Shown: positions 38,990 through 47,201, counted from the stretch's first letter. The stretch is 64,000 bases of DNA from Streptomyces sp. I6 (GCA_003725745.1 RHDP01000001.1:3239001-3303000); one strand, 5' to 3'. Translations and numbers: made by a program. The notes: generated by a model not told the origin, from the sequence alone.

Positions 38990-39048
38990 CCCACAGATTT
39001 CCCCCCGGAACCCCGGCGGGATCCATCGAAATCAGGAAGGAGTACGGG

Positions 39049-39180
39049 ATGAACGAGAACGCTCCCACCGAGCAGAACAGTGGCCTGCTGATCGGCGTTC
39101 GCCGCATCGCGGCGGCCCGCTCGCGTGCCGAGGAAGCCTCGGACAACACCGGCGGCAAGTCGGACATGAACGACACCTGA
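39049..39180 (+). CDS. 43-aa peptide, candidate precursor of a modified peptide
   Basis: The peptide runs MNENAPTEQNSGLLIGVRRI, then AAARSRAEEASDNTGGKSDM, then NDT. It has an acidic/amide-rich N-terminus, an amphipathic Arg-rich centre (four Arg) and a Gly/Ser/Asp-rich tail, without Cys. AGGAAGGAG stands 6 nt before ATG, a very strong ribosome-binding site. It ends 19 bp before a JmjC/cupin oxygenase gene. This pairing suggests that the peptide is the oxygenase substrate, i.e. a RiPP precursor. An alternative is a small regulatory protein. Confidence 0.65.
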   Translation: MNENAPTEQNSGLLIGVRRIAAARSRAEEASDNTGGKSDMNDT

Positions 39181-39199
39181 TCGACCGAGGAGACCCACG

Positions 39200-40384
39200 G
39201 TGATTGATTCCGCATCGTGGGCCGAGCGTCTGGGCGGGGACACGTTCCTCGCCCAGACGTGTTTCCGGGCCCACAAAGTGATCCGCTCCAACGGCAACAC
39301 GTCCCCCTCGCCACTGACCTGGGGCGACCTCAACGAGATCGTGGCCGCTCACCGGCTCGAACCGCCCCGGATGCGGCTCTCGCGTGCCGGGGAGGCTGTC
39401 CCGGCCACCGCGTACTCCATCCTCCGCACGAACCGGCGCGGGGTGTCCTGGTACCAGCCCCAGCCTGCCGACTTCCACGCCCGGCTCGCCGAGGGCGCGT
39501 CCCTCGTCATCGACGCGATCGACCAGATCCACTCGCCCATCCGCGAAGCCGCGGCCGGCCTCGAACGGTTCTTCCGCACCCCCGTGCAGGTCAACGCGTA
39601 CGCCTCGTGGACCTCCGAGGAAGGCTTCGGCACGCACTGGGACGACCACGACGTGGTGGTGCTCCAGCTCGAAGGCTCCAAGCGGTGGAAGATCTACGGC
39701 CCCACCCGGCAGGCCCCCGCCTGGCGCGACCTGGAGGCCCCTGAGGCCCCGACGGGCGACCCGATCGCGGACATCGTGCTGACGCCCGGCGACCTGCTCT
39801 ATCTGCCGCGCGGCTGGTGGCACGCCGTGAGCGCCGACCAGGGCACCGCCTCCCTCCACCTCACCTTCGGACTCGCCACACAGACCGGCGCCGAATTCCT
39901 GGGCTGGCTGGTCGACGACCTCCGAGCGAGCGTGACCGTCCGGGCGGACGTACCGCGTTTCGGCACTCGGGAGGAGCGGGCGGACTACCTGGCTGCCGTA
40001 CGGAAGGACGTACTGGCCGCCCTGGACGACCCTGCGGTTCTCGATCGCTGGGAAACGTCTCTGGACGCGACGCACCCCGGGCGCCCGCGCCTGTCACTGC
40101 CACACCTGACCGCCGTTCCTGCCGAACCCCTTATCACTGTTCAGGCCACGGTGCCCCGCGCCCGGATCGACCAGGACGACCAGGCCGTGACCTTCGCCGG
40201 GGCAGGGAACGAGTGGACCTTCGCCCTCCCCGTCGCCCCACTCCTCCGCCTCCTCGCTGGTGGGCCGCCGGCCACCCTGGCCGACCTGGCGGCCGCCTCC
40301 GATCTCACCCTCGTACAGGTGGCGGAAGTCGTCTCCGCGCTGGTTGCCGGTCAAGCCGTCGCCGTGGTCGGGGGCTCCTCGTGA
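39200..40384 (+). CDS. JmjC/cupin-4 family Fe(II)/2-oxoglutarate oxygenase (ROX-like)
   Basis: 394 aa resembling ribosomal oxygenases (YcfD, MINA53, NO66) that hydroxylate Arg or His in proteins. The iron triad is H146-x-D148 (GTHWDDHD) and H208 (GWWHAVS), separated by the core LEGSKRWKIYGPT and TPGDLLYLPRG. The C-terminal part is helical with a winged-helix-like end (LADLAAASDLTLVQVAEVVSALVAG), as in ROX enzymes. GTG 39200 has GAGGAG 8 nt upstream. It sits right after the 43-aa peptide and overlaps the next gene by GTGA. Protein or peptide hydroxylation is the likely reaction. Confidence 0.88.
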   Translation: MIDSASWAERLGGDTFLAQTCFRAHKVIRSNGNTSPSPLTWGDLNEIVAAHRLEPPRMRLSRAGEAVPATAYSILRTNRRGVSWYQPQPADFHARLAEGASLVIDAIDQIHSPIREAAAGLERFFRTPVQVNAYASWTSEEGFGTHWDDHDVVVLQLEGSKRWKIYGPTRQAPAWRDLEAPEAPTGDPIADIVLTPGDLLYLPRGWWHAVSADQGTASLHLTFGLATQTGAEFLGWLVDDLRASVTVRADVPRFGTREERADYLAAVRKDVLAALDDPAVLDRWETSLDATHPGRPRLSLPHLTAVPAEPLITVQATVPRARIDQDDQAVTFAGAGNEWTFALPVAPLLRLLAGGPPATLADLAAASDLTLVQVAEVVSALVAGQAVAVVGGSS

Positions 40385-41274
40385 CCGCTTCCCTGGGACT
40401 GGGGACGTACCGGGTGCGCGCCGTCGAACAGGCGGCCCGCACCGCGTGTGCCGACGGGCTCGTGTGGATCGACACCGCCCCCAACTACGGCAGTGCCCAC
40501 CAGGCGCTCGGCCCCGTCATCGCCGACCACCCACGCGTCATGGTGGCGACGAAGACGGGCTTCTTCACCCCGGATGAAGGCGCGGCTGCTCTTCGGGACG
40601 GGCTCCTCACTGCCGCCCAGGTCCGGGCCGGACACAGCCTCGACCCCGGCTTCGTCCGGTGGCAGACGGAAAGGTCCCTGGCCGCTCTCGGTCGGATCGA
40701 CCTCGTATTCGTCCACAACCCGGAGCACGCGGGCCTCAGCCTCGCGGAGCTGCATCCGGCACTGCGTGATGTGTTCGCAGTGCTGGAGGAGTTCGCTGCT
40801 GCGGGCAGGATCGGCGGGTACGGCGTGGCCACCTGGTCGGGGTTCCAGCACGACGCCTTCTCGGTGTCCGAACTCCTGGGCCTGGCCTTCGAGGCCGCTG
40901 GTTCGGGTGAACATCACCTGAGGGCTGTCCAACAGCCGGTCAGCCTTGTCATGGCAAGGCCGATCGCCCTCGCCCTCGACGGCAGGGGGCCCCTCGTCCT
41001 GGCCCGCGCGGCGGGCCTGATCACCTTCGGCTCCTCGCCCCTGCACGGCGGCGAGCTGCCCGGCCTCGTCACACCCGAACTCGCAGAGTTCATCCGCCCG
41101 GGGGCCTCGCCGGGCACCGCCTGTCTCCTCGCTGCGGCCTCCTGTCCGAGCCTGGACGTGGTACTGCTGTCTGCGGGCTCCGCCCACCATTGGGCCGCCG
41201 CGAAGGCCATCACTGCCGCCCCGCTCGATCCGGGCCGCCTCAGGAAGGTCACCGATGTACTCGCCCAAGGATGA
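40381..41274 (+). CDS. Aldo/keto reductase family protein
   Basis: 297 aa TIM barrel. Catalytic tetrad residues are visible: Asp and Tyr in WIDTAPNYGSAHQALG, Lys in VMVATKTGFF and His in LVFVHNPEHAG. The C-terminal NADPH site is less typical (ASPGTACLLAAASCPSLDVVLLSAGSAHHW). GTG 40381 overlaps the oxygenase stop (GTGA), and its end overlaps the kinase-like gene by 20 bp, so all three are coupled. It may reduce a carbonyl formed after hydroxylation; this is inference. Confidence 0.85.
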   Translation: MTASLGLGTYRVRAVEQAARTACADGLVWIDTAPNYGSAHQALGPVIADHPRVMVATKTGFFTPDEGAAALRDGLLTAAQVRAGHSLDPGFVRWQTERSLAALGRIDLVFVHNPEHAGLSLAELHPALRDVFAVLEEFAAAGRIGGYGVATWSGFQHDAFSVSELLGLAFEAAGSGEHHLRAVQQPVSLVMARPIALALDGRGPLVLARAAGLITFGSSPLHGGELPGLVTPELAEFIRPGASPGTACLLAAASCPSLDVVLLSAGSAHHWAAAKAITAAPLDPGRLRKVTDVLAQG

Positions 41275-42109
41275 GACCACCAGGGCACGCATGGCGGACG
41301 CCCTGACCCACGCCGCTGCCCACCTGTCCACCACGACGACGGGTTCGCCGGCCTGGGGATGGCTCGGCCGCACCATCGGCAGTCGCACCGCAGGCGGTCA
41401 CTGGCTTCGCGTCCACTGCGGCGAGGCAGCCAAGACCCCCGCCACCCGGAACGAGGGGATCGCCCTCGCCGAGGAACGGGTGTCGGACAAGGTCTCCCGC
41501 CCTCACCTCCACGACCTGTACCGCTGGGACGGCGGCGAGTACGTCTTCGAGGCAGAGCTGATCGACTACATCGCCCAGCCCGTCATCTCGCCGGAAACAC
41601 CCGACCTGGCTGCGGATCCGGGCCTGCCGGACTCCTGGTGGACGACCCTGCGGGAAAGCCTGGACGCTCTCAGCGCCGCGGAACCGCCCCGCGAGACCAT
41701 CCGCCAGTCCTGGGCCGACCGGGTCTTCCCCGAGTTCCTGGGGATCCCCGCCCCGGCCATCACCGAACGCGTCACTGGGCACGCAGACCTCCAGTGGGCC
41801 AACCTCACCCACGACCCGCTCGTCATCCTGGACTGGGAGCGCTGGGGCGCCGTCCCCGTCGGCTACGACCCCGCGATGCTCTACGTGAACAGCCTCCGCG
41901 TCCCCGCCGTCGCCGACCGCATCCGTGCCGAGTTCGCCCACGTCCTCGACACCCCCGCCGGCCGGATCGGCGAACAGATCGCCCTCGCCGAGATGCTCCA
42001 GGCCGTGGGCCGCGGCTGGTATAAGGAGCTGGCTCCACACCTTCTCGGCCGCGCCGAAGAGCTGACGGGCATCCGGCCAACACCGCTCACGAGTCGCAAG
42101 GCCACGTGA
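41255..42109 (+). CDS. Aminoglycoside-phosphotransferase-like (APH) protein
   Basis: 284 aa. The kinase core shows the catalytic HxDxxxxN motif (GHADLQWANL) and the metal-binding Asp (VILDWERWG). The N-terminal lobe is short (GHWLRVHCGEAAKT). The protein therefore probably phosphorylates a small molecule or peptide side chain, or confers self-protection. GGAAGG precedes ATG 41255. As the last gene of the peptide-oxygenase-reductase operon it could be a tailoring or immunity enzyme. Confidence 0.8.
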   Translation: MYSPKDETTRARMADALTHAAAHLSTTTTGSPAWGWLGRTIGSRTAGGHWLRVHCGEAAKTPATRNEGIALAEERVSDKVSRPHLHDLYRWDGGEYVFEAELIDYIAQPVISPETPDLAADPGLPDSWWTTLRESLDALSAAEPPRETIRQSWADRVFPEFLGIPAPAITERVTGHADLQWANLTHDPLVILDWERWGAVPVGYDPAMLYVNSLRVPAVADRIRAEFAHVLDTPAGRIGEQIALAEMLQAVGRGWYKELAPHLLGRAEELTGIRPTPLTSRKAT

Positions 42110-42544
42110 CTACGGACCGAGGAAGTCCTGCCCGACTCGCCGGAAGCTTACGGGGCCATGATCTCTCGCCCCATGGCAGCCCCCGCCCAAAGCCGCTCCA
42201 CCGACCTCAGGAGCGTGCGCGCAGGTAAAGGTATCGCAAAGGCGGTATCGACCATTTGCGGGCTATGTCACGAATCTCGGCAAGATCCCGTTATTTAAGG
42301 TGGGGACCGCGTTCGTGGTCAAGGTGAGGAGTACACGCTGCTGAGGACCTCGCACTCACAACGATCGTGGTAATGATCAATGATGAAAGTGGCAGGTCAA
42401 CGCCCATTGGGGCCCCACCAACCCTCGTTGCTCGACCGCCGGATTGCCTCCACGATGGGGACTGTCATAGCGAAGCCCGACCCACCGCACAGGCTTCCCG
42501 GCAAGAGCGGCAAGTCGGGCCACCGAACCGTTGGAGGTTCTGCA
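42110..42544. other. Relatively AT-rich intergenic region
   Basis: About 435 bp without a supported gene. Around 42225-42300 the sequence is much richer in A and T (GGTAAAGGTATCGCAAAGG; CCCGTTATTTAAGG), suitable for a promoter of the small genes that follow, and foreign in composition. Confidence 0.4.
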
Positions 42545-42775
42545 ATGAGTGTCTGCCCTACCCCTGCAGGTCTGTCAAACACCCGTTGGCAATCGTGGGT
42601 CGTAACCGTCGTCGTTGTGGTGGTCCTTGATTCGGGCTCCGCAGAGAAGGTCATTGGCGCCTACGCCGACGCAGCGGCTCTCGTCGCCTTCATGGCCGCA
42701 GCAGTAGTACAGCAGCGCCGTACCGCAACCCCAGCAACCGCCCCCGTCCGCTACCGTCCCTCCGGGGCCTCGTAG
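42545..42775 (+). CDS. Small membrane protein
   Basis: 76 aa. GGAGG stands 7 nt before ATG. Two hydrophobic segments are seen (WQSWVVTVVVVVVLDSG and AAALVAFMAAAVVQQ), then a short basic tail. It is in the right part of the tRNA-Ser island. Function unknown. Confidence 0.6.
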   Translation: MSVCPTPAGLSNTRWQSWVVTVVVVVVLDSGSAEKVIGAYADAAALVAFMAAAVVQQRRTATPATAPVRYRPSGAS

Positions 42776-42916
42776 CGGCCGGTATGACCGTCGCTGACCG
42801 ATCCGGCTAGAGCTACGGATCAGAAGTTTGCCGGTTGAATCCTGCCGAGTACGGCTCCCAGAAGCCAAGTTGAGTGCCCCACAAGGCCATATAGGCCCGC
42901 AACGAAACGCCCAAGA

Positions 42917-43423
42917 GTGGCACACTCCTGTTCCGTGGCTGATCTAGCAACTCAAGTACTCCCGGTGGCATCCGCGCTGGCTGGAGTCGCGCTGACCCTC
43001 GTAGGCAACGTGTACTTGGAGCGTGGCAAGTGGCAGCGGACCCGGAATACCGATCAAGAAGCCCGGTCGCTCCAGGCGTACGCCGATCTCTTGCAGGCGG
43101 TCACGGACATCGCACGGACTCTCCGGCAGACGGCCGAACAGTTCGGCGAGGGCCACAGTGCCGAGATGCAAGAGGTTGTCACGGCGATAGACGGCCACAT
43201 AGCCCAAGTGCGACGGCACGGCACGATGGTCCGCCTCGTAGGACCGCGTAGCGCCTTCGGCCTGGTGAAGTCGTTGGAAGATCAGATCGCCCCCCTCTAC
43301 CGGCTGCTTGTTGCGGTTGAGCGCTCAGGCGATGGCACGCCCCTGGTGGAGCCTGCCCGGCGGTTGATGCGGACCCGAGATGAGATCACCGATCACTTGC
43401 GAAGGGCCAGCGGTCTCTCCTGA
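42917..43423 (+). CDS. Membrane-anchored helical protein
   Basis: 168 aa. One N-terminal transmembrane helix (VLPVASALAGVALTLVGNVYL) is followed by long helices (RTRNTDQEARSLQAYADLLQ; VTDIARTLRQTAEQF; EMQEVVTAIDGHIAQVRRHG). The start could be GTG 42917 or GTG 42935; no strong ribosome-binding site is seen. It is the last gene of the island before the right attachment site. Function unknown. Confidence 0.65.
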   Translation: MAHSCSVADLATQVLPVASALAGVALTLVGNVYLERGKWQRTRNTDQEARSLQAYADLLQAVTDIARTLRQTAEQFGEGHSAEMQEVVTAIDGHIAQVRRHGTMVRLVGPRSAFGLVKSLEDQIAPLYRLLVAVERSGDGTPLVEPARRLMRTRDEITDHLRRASGLS

Positions 43424-43535
43424 TGAAGATCCGGTAGTCATGAGGGCACAACAACGAAGCCCCGTGCCCCACCCGTGCCCGATCGTGCGGGAAGTCGTGG
43501 GGAACCACGGTGACGAGCGGGTACCGCACAGCACA

Positions 43536-43570
43536 ACGGCCCCTGACCATATGACCTGGTCAGGGGCCGT
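43536..43570 (-). terminator. Terminator of tRNA-Ser(TGA)
   Basis: ACGGCCCCTGACCA (43536-43549) pairs perfectly over 14 bp with TGGTCAGGGGCCGT (43557-43570), loop 7 nt. It begins 9 bp past the tRNA 3' end. A worn copy stands at the other end of the island. Confidence 0.8.
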
Positions 43571-43578
43571 TCACGTGC

Positions 43579-43630
43579 GCGGTGGGTGTGGGATTTGAAC
43601 CCACGGTGACATCGCTGCCACGACGGTTTT
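43579..43630. repeat. Right attachment-site repeat (within tRNA-Ser)
   Basis: Identical over 52 bp to 32437-32488. It covers the tRNA 3' half up to the anticodon loop; beyond it the copies diverge (CAAGACC here, GAAGAGG on the left). The intact tRNA is regenerated at this end. Confidence 0.87.
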
Positions 43631-43666
43631 CAAGACCGTTCCCTTAGGCCGCTCGGGCAACCCACC
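43580..43666 (-). tRNA. tRNA-Ser (anticodon TGA)
   Basis: 87-nt class II tRNA: acceptor GGTGGGT/ACCCACC, discriminator G, anticodon arm ACGGT-CTTGAAA-ACCGT (anticodon TGA), long variable arm and T arm GTGGG-TTCAAAT-CCCAC. It is the integration site of the island. Confidence 0.95.
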
Positions 43667-43817
43667 TCGGCCCCGTCCCACCTGGGCCGGAGCGGCTACA
43701 GCCTACCGGCTGGGCGCCTCGCGCATGGAAGTCTGACCACAGGTTGACCACGGGCGGCCAGAGCTGACCACGGGGGCGGCTCCCACGAGTCTGCCACGCC
43801 GCCGAAGAGGCCTCGGG

Positions 43818-44313
43818 GTCAGGACGCCTGCCCGCCGTCCTCGCGACGCGCGGAGGGCAGCAGGAGGTCCCTCTCGGGGGCTGCTCGCCGGAGACGCTGC
43901 CATCCACGCCGAGGTCGACGCGAGCCGACTCCTGGAAGGCGGCGATCGCCCGGAACACGGCACGGTTCCGCTCGCGCCACTCCTCCAGGGTTCCCGCGAC
44001 CTTGCCATTGGCCTGCCGGTCGACCTGGAGGGCGACGGCGTTCAGCTCGTGCGCGGCCTCGACCACGTCGTCACCGGCGAGGAGCATGATCTGCTCGAAG
44101 GCGGGTGTGTCCAGTAGACGGTTGATCCAGTATTCGTAGGGGTCGGTTGGCGGCCGGGGCGAGCCGGCCTTCGAGGGCGATCTGGAAGGCGTTCAAGGGC
44201 GACTTCCAGATCGCCCGCCCCCCTGCCCCGGAGGAGTCCGGGGCAGGGGGGCGGGCGGGGCGAGAAGCCTCAGGGCCTCTTGGCAGGTCGGTCATGCGAC
44301 GCACCACATGCAC
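43818..44313 (-). CDS. Hypothetical protein; two apparent single-base frame breaks
   Basis: If one base is restored at 44156-44159 and one at 43876-43880, the frame runs for 165 codons: start GTG 44313 (AAGGGGG upstream) or ATG 44295 (MTDLPRGPEASR), then GRAIWKSPLNAFQIALEGRL, PTDPYEYWINRLLDTPAFEQ, IMLLAGDDVVEAAHELNAVA, EEWRERNRAVFRAIAAFQES and the end ERDLLLPSARREDGGQAS. The mid part is helical and soluble. The family is unknown to me. Two long inverted repeats lie inside the N-terminal coding part. Confidence 0.5.
44175..44256. repeat. Two consecutive long inverted repeats inside a coding region
   Basis: GGGCGATCTGGAAG (44175-44188) pairs with CTTCCAGATCGCCC (44203-44216), 14 bp. GCCCGCCCCCCTGCCCCGG (44213-44231) pairs with its exact complement at 44238-44256, 19 bp with loop AGGAGT. 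The stems share four bases, so they compete. Confidence 0.8.
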
Positions 44314-44425
44314 CAAGAGACCCCCTTCCCGGCTGACATGAGCGTTCCACCGAGAGGGACGACGCCTCCGAGGACGACGGGTCGTCAGGCTGCCTGCCGA
44401 AGGCAGCGAGGTCGGATGCGGCGGG

Positions 44426-45406
44426 TCAGTCTACTGTGACGGGCACGGTGTAGGACTTGGTGAACGGCGCCGTCGCCGCGGTCCCCGGCGCTGCGCTCTT
44501 GGCTGCCGCTTCCACGTCGTTGGGGGCGAAGCTGACCTTCACTTCGAGATCCGCGCCGTAGTTGGCGCTGTACGTGCCGGTGCCTTCGAATCCCAGCTTC
44601 TTGTCGTTCGTCAGGTAGAAGCCGGCCGGCAGCGCAGGGGTGGGTGTGCCTCTCAATGTCTTCTTGCTGCTCTGCGCCTGGTTGATCGTGTTGTAGAGAT
44701 CAACTCCGTCCATACTAGGGCTTGTGTAATAGGCGTCTGTCAGGCAGGGATCGTTTTTCCTGTCTTGGCATGGCACCCAGGCGGCGTGACCGGAGAGTTT
44801 GGTGGAAATGTCGACCTTGCCGGTGGCCTTGATCCGCTTCAGATTGACGTTGACGATCGCGTTGGTGTGAGGCGGCACCGCGATGTTCTGCTGAGGCGCG
44901 GTGTAGGTGTTCGTGGTGGTGGCGGTTTGAGAGGTGGCTTTACTGAAGGAGTAGGTGGTGGTGACGTCGCCGCCCACCGACAGGACATCGCTCAGCTTGA
45001 ACGCCGCCGATACCTTGGCGGCGGTGCCGACGCCATGGGTGACCGTCGTCGTCAAGCTGTCCGTCACGGCCTGGCTGAAGACCTGGGTGGACATGGTCAC
45101 TGTGGAGTCCGTGGTGTTCTTGAGCGTCGACGTACCCATATACACGGTGTCCCCGAGACTCAGGCTGGGCTCCCCCACCGGTGACACAGTCGAGTCAGTG
45201 CTCACCAGCCTGTCGGTCGTGAAACCCCGCCAGATACCGTCAACGGGGCTCAGGTCAAGGCCCGTCTGTTGCCGCAGGACATCGTTGATCGAGACGATCG
45301 ACGGTTCGGCGGCCGCCGCGGGAGCCGTTCCCAGGGTCGCGACGGTGCCGGCCGCAAGAAGCAGAGCGAAAACGCTCTTCGGAACCTTTCTGAACTTCAG
45401 CTCCAA
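44426..45406 (-). CDS. Secreted ETX/MTX2-family beta-pore-forming toxin-like protein
   Basis: 326 aa. TTG 45406 has AAAGGA 8 nt upstream and gives a Sec signal peptide (KVPKSVFALLLAAGTVATLG ... APAAAAE). The mature chain is rich in Ser and Thr and shows the aerolysin-like pattern of this family: SLGDTVYMGTSTLKNTTDSTVTMSTQVFSQ, a long Thr-rich amphipathic insertion (TTTVTHGVGTAAKVSAAFKL; TTTYSFSKATSQTATTTNTYT) that would form the pore hairpin, and the strand IAVPPHTNAIVNVNLKRIKATG. Two Cys (PCQDRKNDPC) may pair. It lies outside the tRNA-Ser island in lower-G+C DNA next to IS elements, so transfer is likely. Target cells are unknown. Confidence 0.82.
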   Translation of the reverse strand: MELKFRKVPKSVFALLLAAGTVATLGTAPAAAAEPSIVSINDVLRQQTGLDLSPVDGIWRGFTTDRLVSTDSTVSPVGEPSLSLGDTVYMGTSTLKNTTDSTVTMSTQVFSQAVTDSLTTTVTHGVGTAAKVSAAFKLSDVLSVGGDVTTTYSFSKATSQTATTTNTYTAPQQNIAVPPHTNAIVNVNLKRIKATGKVDISTKLSGHAAWVPCQDRKNDPCLTDAYYTSPSMDGVDLYNTINQAQSSKKTLRGTPTPALPAGFYLTNDKKLGFEGTGTYSANYGADLEVKVSFAPNDVEAAAKSAAPGTAATAPFTKSYTVPVTVD

Positions 45407-45627
45407 CGTACTGTTCCTTTCATCATGGGACGAAAACGCCTGGCATGGCCAGACGCGTGCGGCATACACCATCCGGATCCGTTGCCTTTACACGACTCCT
45501 GCGCAGGGGTTCTACCGAGCTTTCACTAGCGCAGGCTGAGCTGGTGTCACGCAGACGGACCAGGAGCCTGGCAAAGCTCATGTACGAGCTTCCTCTGCGG
45601 CGCAACAGGGATCACCCGTGCACCGGA

Positions 45628-45798
45628 TCAATCGGCGACTTCCCTCAGTCCGGGGAATTGCTCGTACTTGAGCTGGTCCGGAAGGGCGGCGTCGAGGTTG
45701 GTGACGTCGCCTGCCGCCGGCGCTGGTGACACCGCAGCCGGCAGGACGGGAATTGCGGCGGCCGGCACGCAACCGGCGGCACGTGGAAGTCGGGACAC
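45628..45798 (-). CDS. Small secreted peptide, possibly truncated
   Basis: 56 aa from GTG 45798 (GGGGGG just upstream). The first 28 residues have signal-peptide character (SRLPRAAGCVPAAAIPVLPA, ending SPAPAAG), although Pro interrupts the hydrophobic core. The rest (DVTNLDAALPDQLKYEQFPG) is short and unlike any family known to me. It might be the remnant of a secreted protein. Confidence 0.4.
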   Translation of the reverse strand: MSRLPRAAGCVPAAAIPVLPAAVSPAPAAGDVTNLDAALPDQLKYEQFPGLREVAD

Positions 45799-46158
45799 AT
45801 TCCCCCCTTGGACGGTCGGGTCTTCGATTGTCACCCGCGTGACATCCCGTATGCCCCGCCATGCCGTGGCGGATTGATAAGGCGTCACCGCCTCCCCGTG
45901 AGTAGGGAGGTGGGATCTTGTGCCGAGAGTATAAGCACGGTCAAGGCCGACCAAGGAAAAGACGGACGACGCCTTAGAGAAGCCTTAGGGTTACTTTTGA
46001 GTACTTAATTCTTGCCGACTCTGAAAGGGGAGGATTTCGGTCCTGTTGTCTGCATGTGAAGTCGACCCTTGCATTCGAGCCGCCCCGGGGAAGATCTCAC
46101 CCCCGGTACTACAGGGGGAGCTTCGTGTCTGCGGGGCGTGTGATGCGTTGAGCCGTGT
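45799..46158. other. Intergenic region with AT-rich island
   Basis: About 360 bp. Positions 45985-46030 (GGGTTACTTTTGAGTACTTA) are unusually AT rich. I see no gene before the transposase fragment. Confidence 0.4.
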
Positions 46159-46308
46159 GTGGAGGATGCGCAGCGGGATGTCGAGTGGCGGGATGCGTGG
46201 TTCGAGGATTTCTTCGCGCTGCTCGTCGGGTTGTGGTGCCGGGTGGAGCCGCGGCTGACCGCGCGGGCGTACCTCAGGCCCCTGTTGGGGCCGGTGGAGC
46301 GGAAGAGT
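46159..46308 (+). pseudogene. IS701-type transposase, N-terminal fragment
   Basis: Fifty codons read VEDAQRDVEWRDAWFEDFFA, CRVEPRLTARAYLRPLLGPV and ERKS, the usual start of IS701-family transposases (CRVEPR.RARAYLRGLL.P.ERKN). The frame is cut at 46308 by the IS copy A insertion. The matching catalytic part appears beyond three IS copies at 49942-50226. Confidence 0.75.
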
Positions 46309-47197
46309 GAGCCTTTTCCATCTTCACTCTGAGCTGGTCAGATGAAGGGTGAGGATGGCCTGGACGAGGCTGGTGATCCGGGTGGTCGAGCACCGCAGTT
46401 TGCGGAGGAGTCGCCAGGACTTGAGGGTGGCGACGGCCTGTTCGACGAGGGCTCGGATCTTCGCGTGGGACCGGTTCACAGCTTGCTGGCCTGCGGAGAG
46501 GGTCTCCCACCGTCCCCAGCACGGGGTGCGGACCGTGCCGCCGGCGCCTCGGTATGCCTTGTCGGCCCAGCACGGGATGTCTGCCTCGGTGAGGGCGTCG
46601 ACGATGCCGTGTTCGCGGGCCGCCCGGATGTCGTGGACGGCGCCGGGCAGGGCCGGTGAGGCCCACAGCAGCCGGCCGAAGGGATCAGCGATGACCTGGA
46701 CGTTCATCCCGTGCCTCTTGTGCTTGCCGGAGTAGAACGGCCGGTCCGCGGCGATGCGGTCGATCGGCAGGAGCGTGCCGTCCAGGATCAGGTACGCCTT
46801 GGCCGAAGCGGTCCGCACCACATCGGTCAGGACCGGGGCGAGAGCGGCCAGGAGCTCGACCGCCTCGGTGACGTAGCGGTAGGCCGTCGTGGTGCCGATG
46901 TCGAATCCGGCGGCGAGCTGGGCGTAGGTGTGGCCCATCCGCAGGTGGGCGAGGGTGAGCAGGGCCTGGCGGCCGGCGCTGAGGCGCCGCCACCGGGAGC
47001 CGATCGCGCGACGGTGGCGTCGCAGCTGCTGTGCGAGGAAGCGGAGGGCGGAGCTGGACACGTCGACGCCCGACGGGTAGACAAGCACGTGAAGCCTCTG
47101 GTGGAGCTGGTTCTCTTGGTCGAAAACCCATCTACCAGGGGCTTCACCATGTTGTCAGCCCAACAGCCGCACTTCAGAACCAGGTTGGAAAAGGCTC
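46309..47197 (-). mobile_element. Second IS5-type insertion sequence, copy A (889 bp)
   Basis: Ends share GAGCCTTTTCCA as terminal inverted repeat. It is an inverted, identical copy of the element at 48150-49038. Its flanks are AGT on the left (46306-46308) and ACT on the right (47198-47200), so it lacks the direct target repeat expected of a simple insertion. Confidence 0.9.
46324..47088 (-). CDS. IS5-family (DDE_Tnp_4) transposase, copy A
   Basis: 254 aa. Helix-turn-helix YAQLAAGFDIGTTTAYRYVTEA; DDE residues in LDGTLLPIDR, WADKAYRGAG and ALVEQAVATLKSWRLL. It is related to but distinct from the 268-aa transposase of the 897-bp element. It appears complete. Confidence 0.92.
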   Translation of the reverse strand: MLVYPSGVDVSSSALRFLAQQLRRHRRAIGSRWRRLSAGRQALLTLAHLRMGHTYAQLAAGFDIGTTTAYRYVTEAVELLAALAPVLTDVVRTASAKAYLILDGTLLPIDRIAADRPFYSGKHKRHGMNVQVIADPFGRLLWASPALPGAVHDIRAAREHGIVDALTEADIPCWADKAYRGAGGTVRTPCWGRWETLSAGQQAVNRSHAKIRALVEQAVATLKSWRLLRKLRCSTTRITSLVQAILTLHLTSSE

Positions 47198-47201
47198 ACT
47201 G

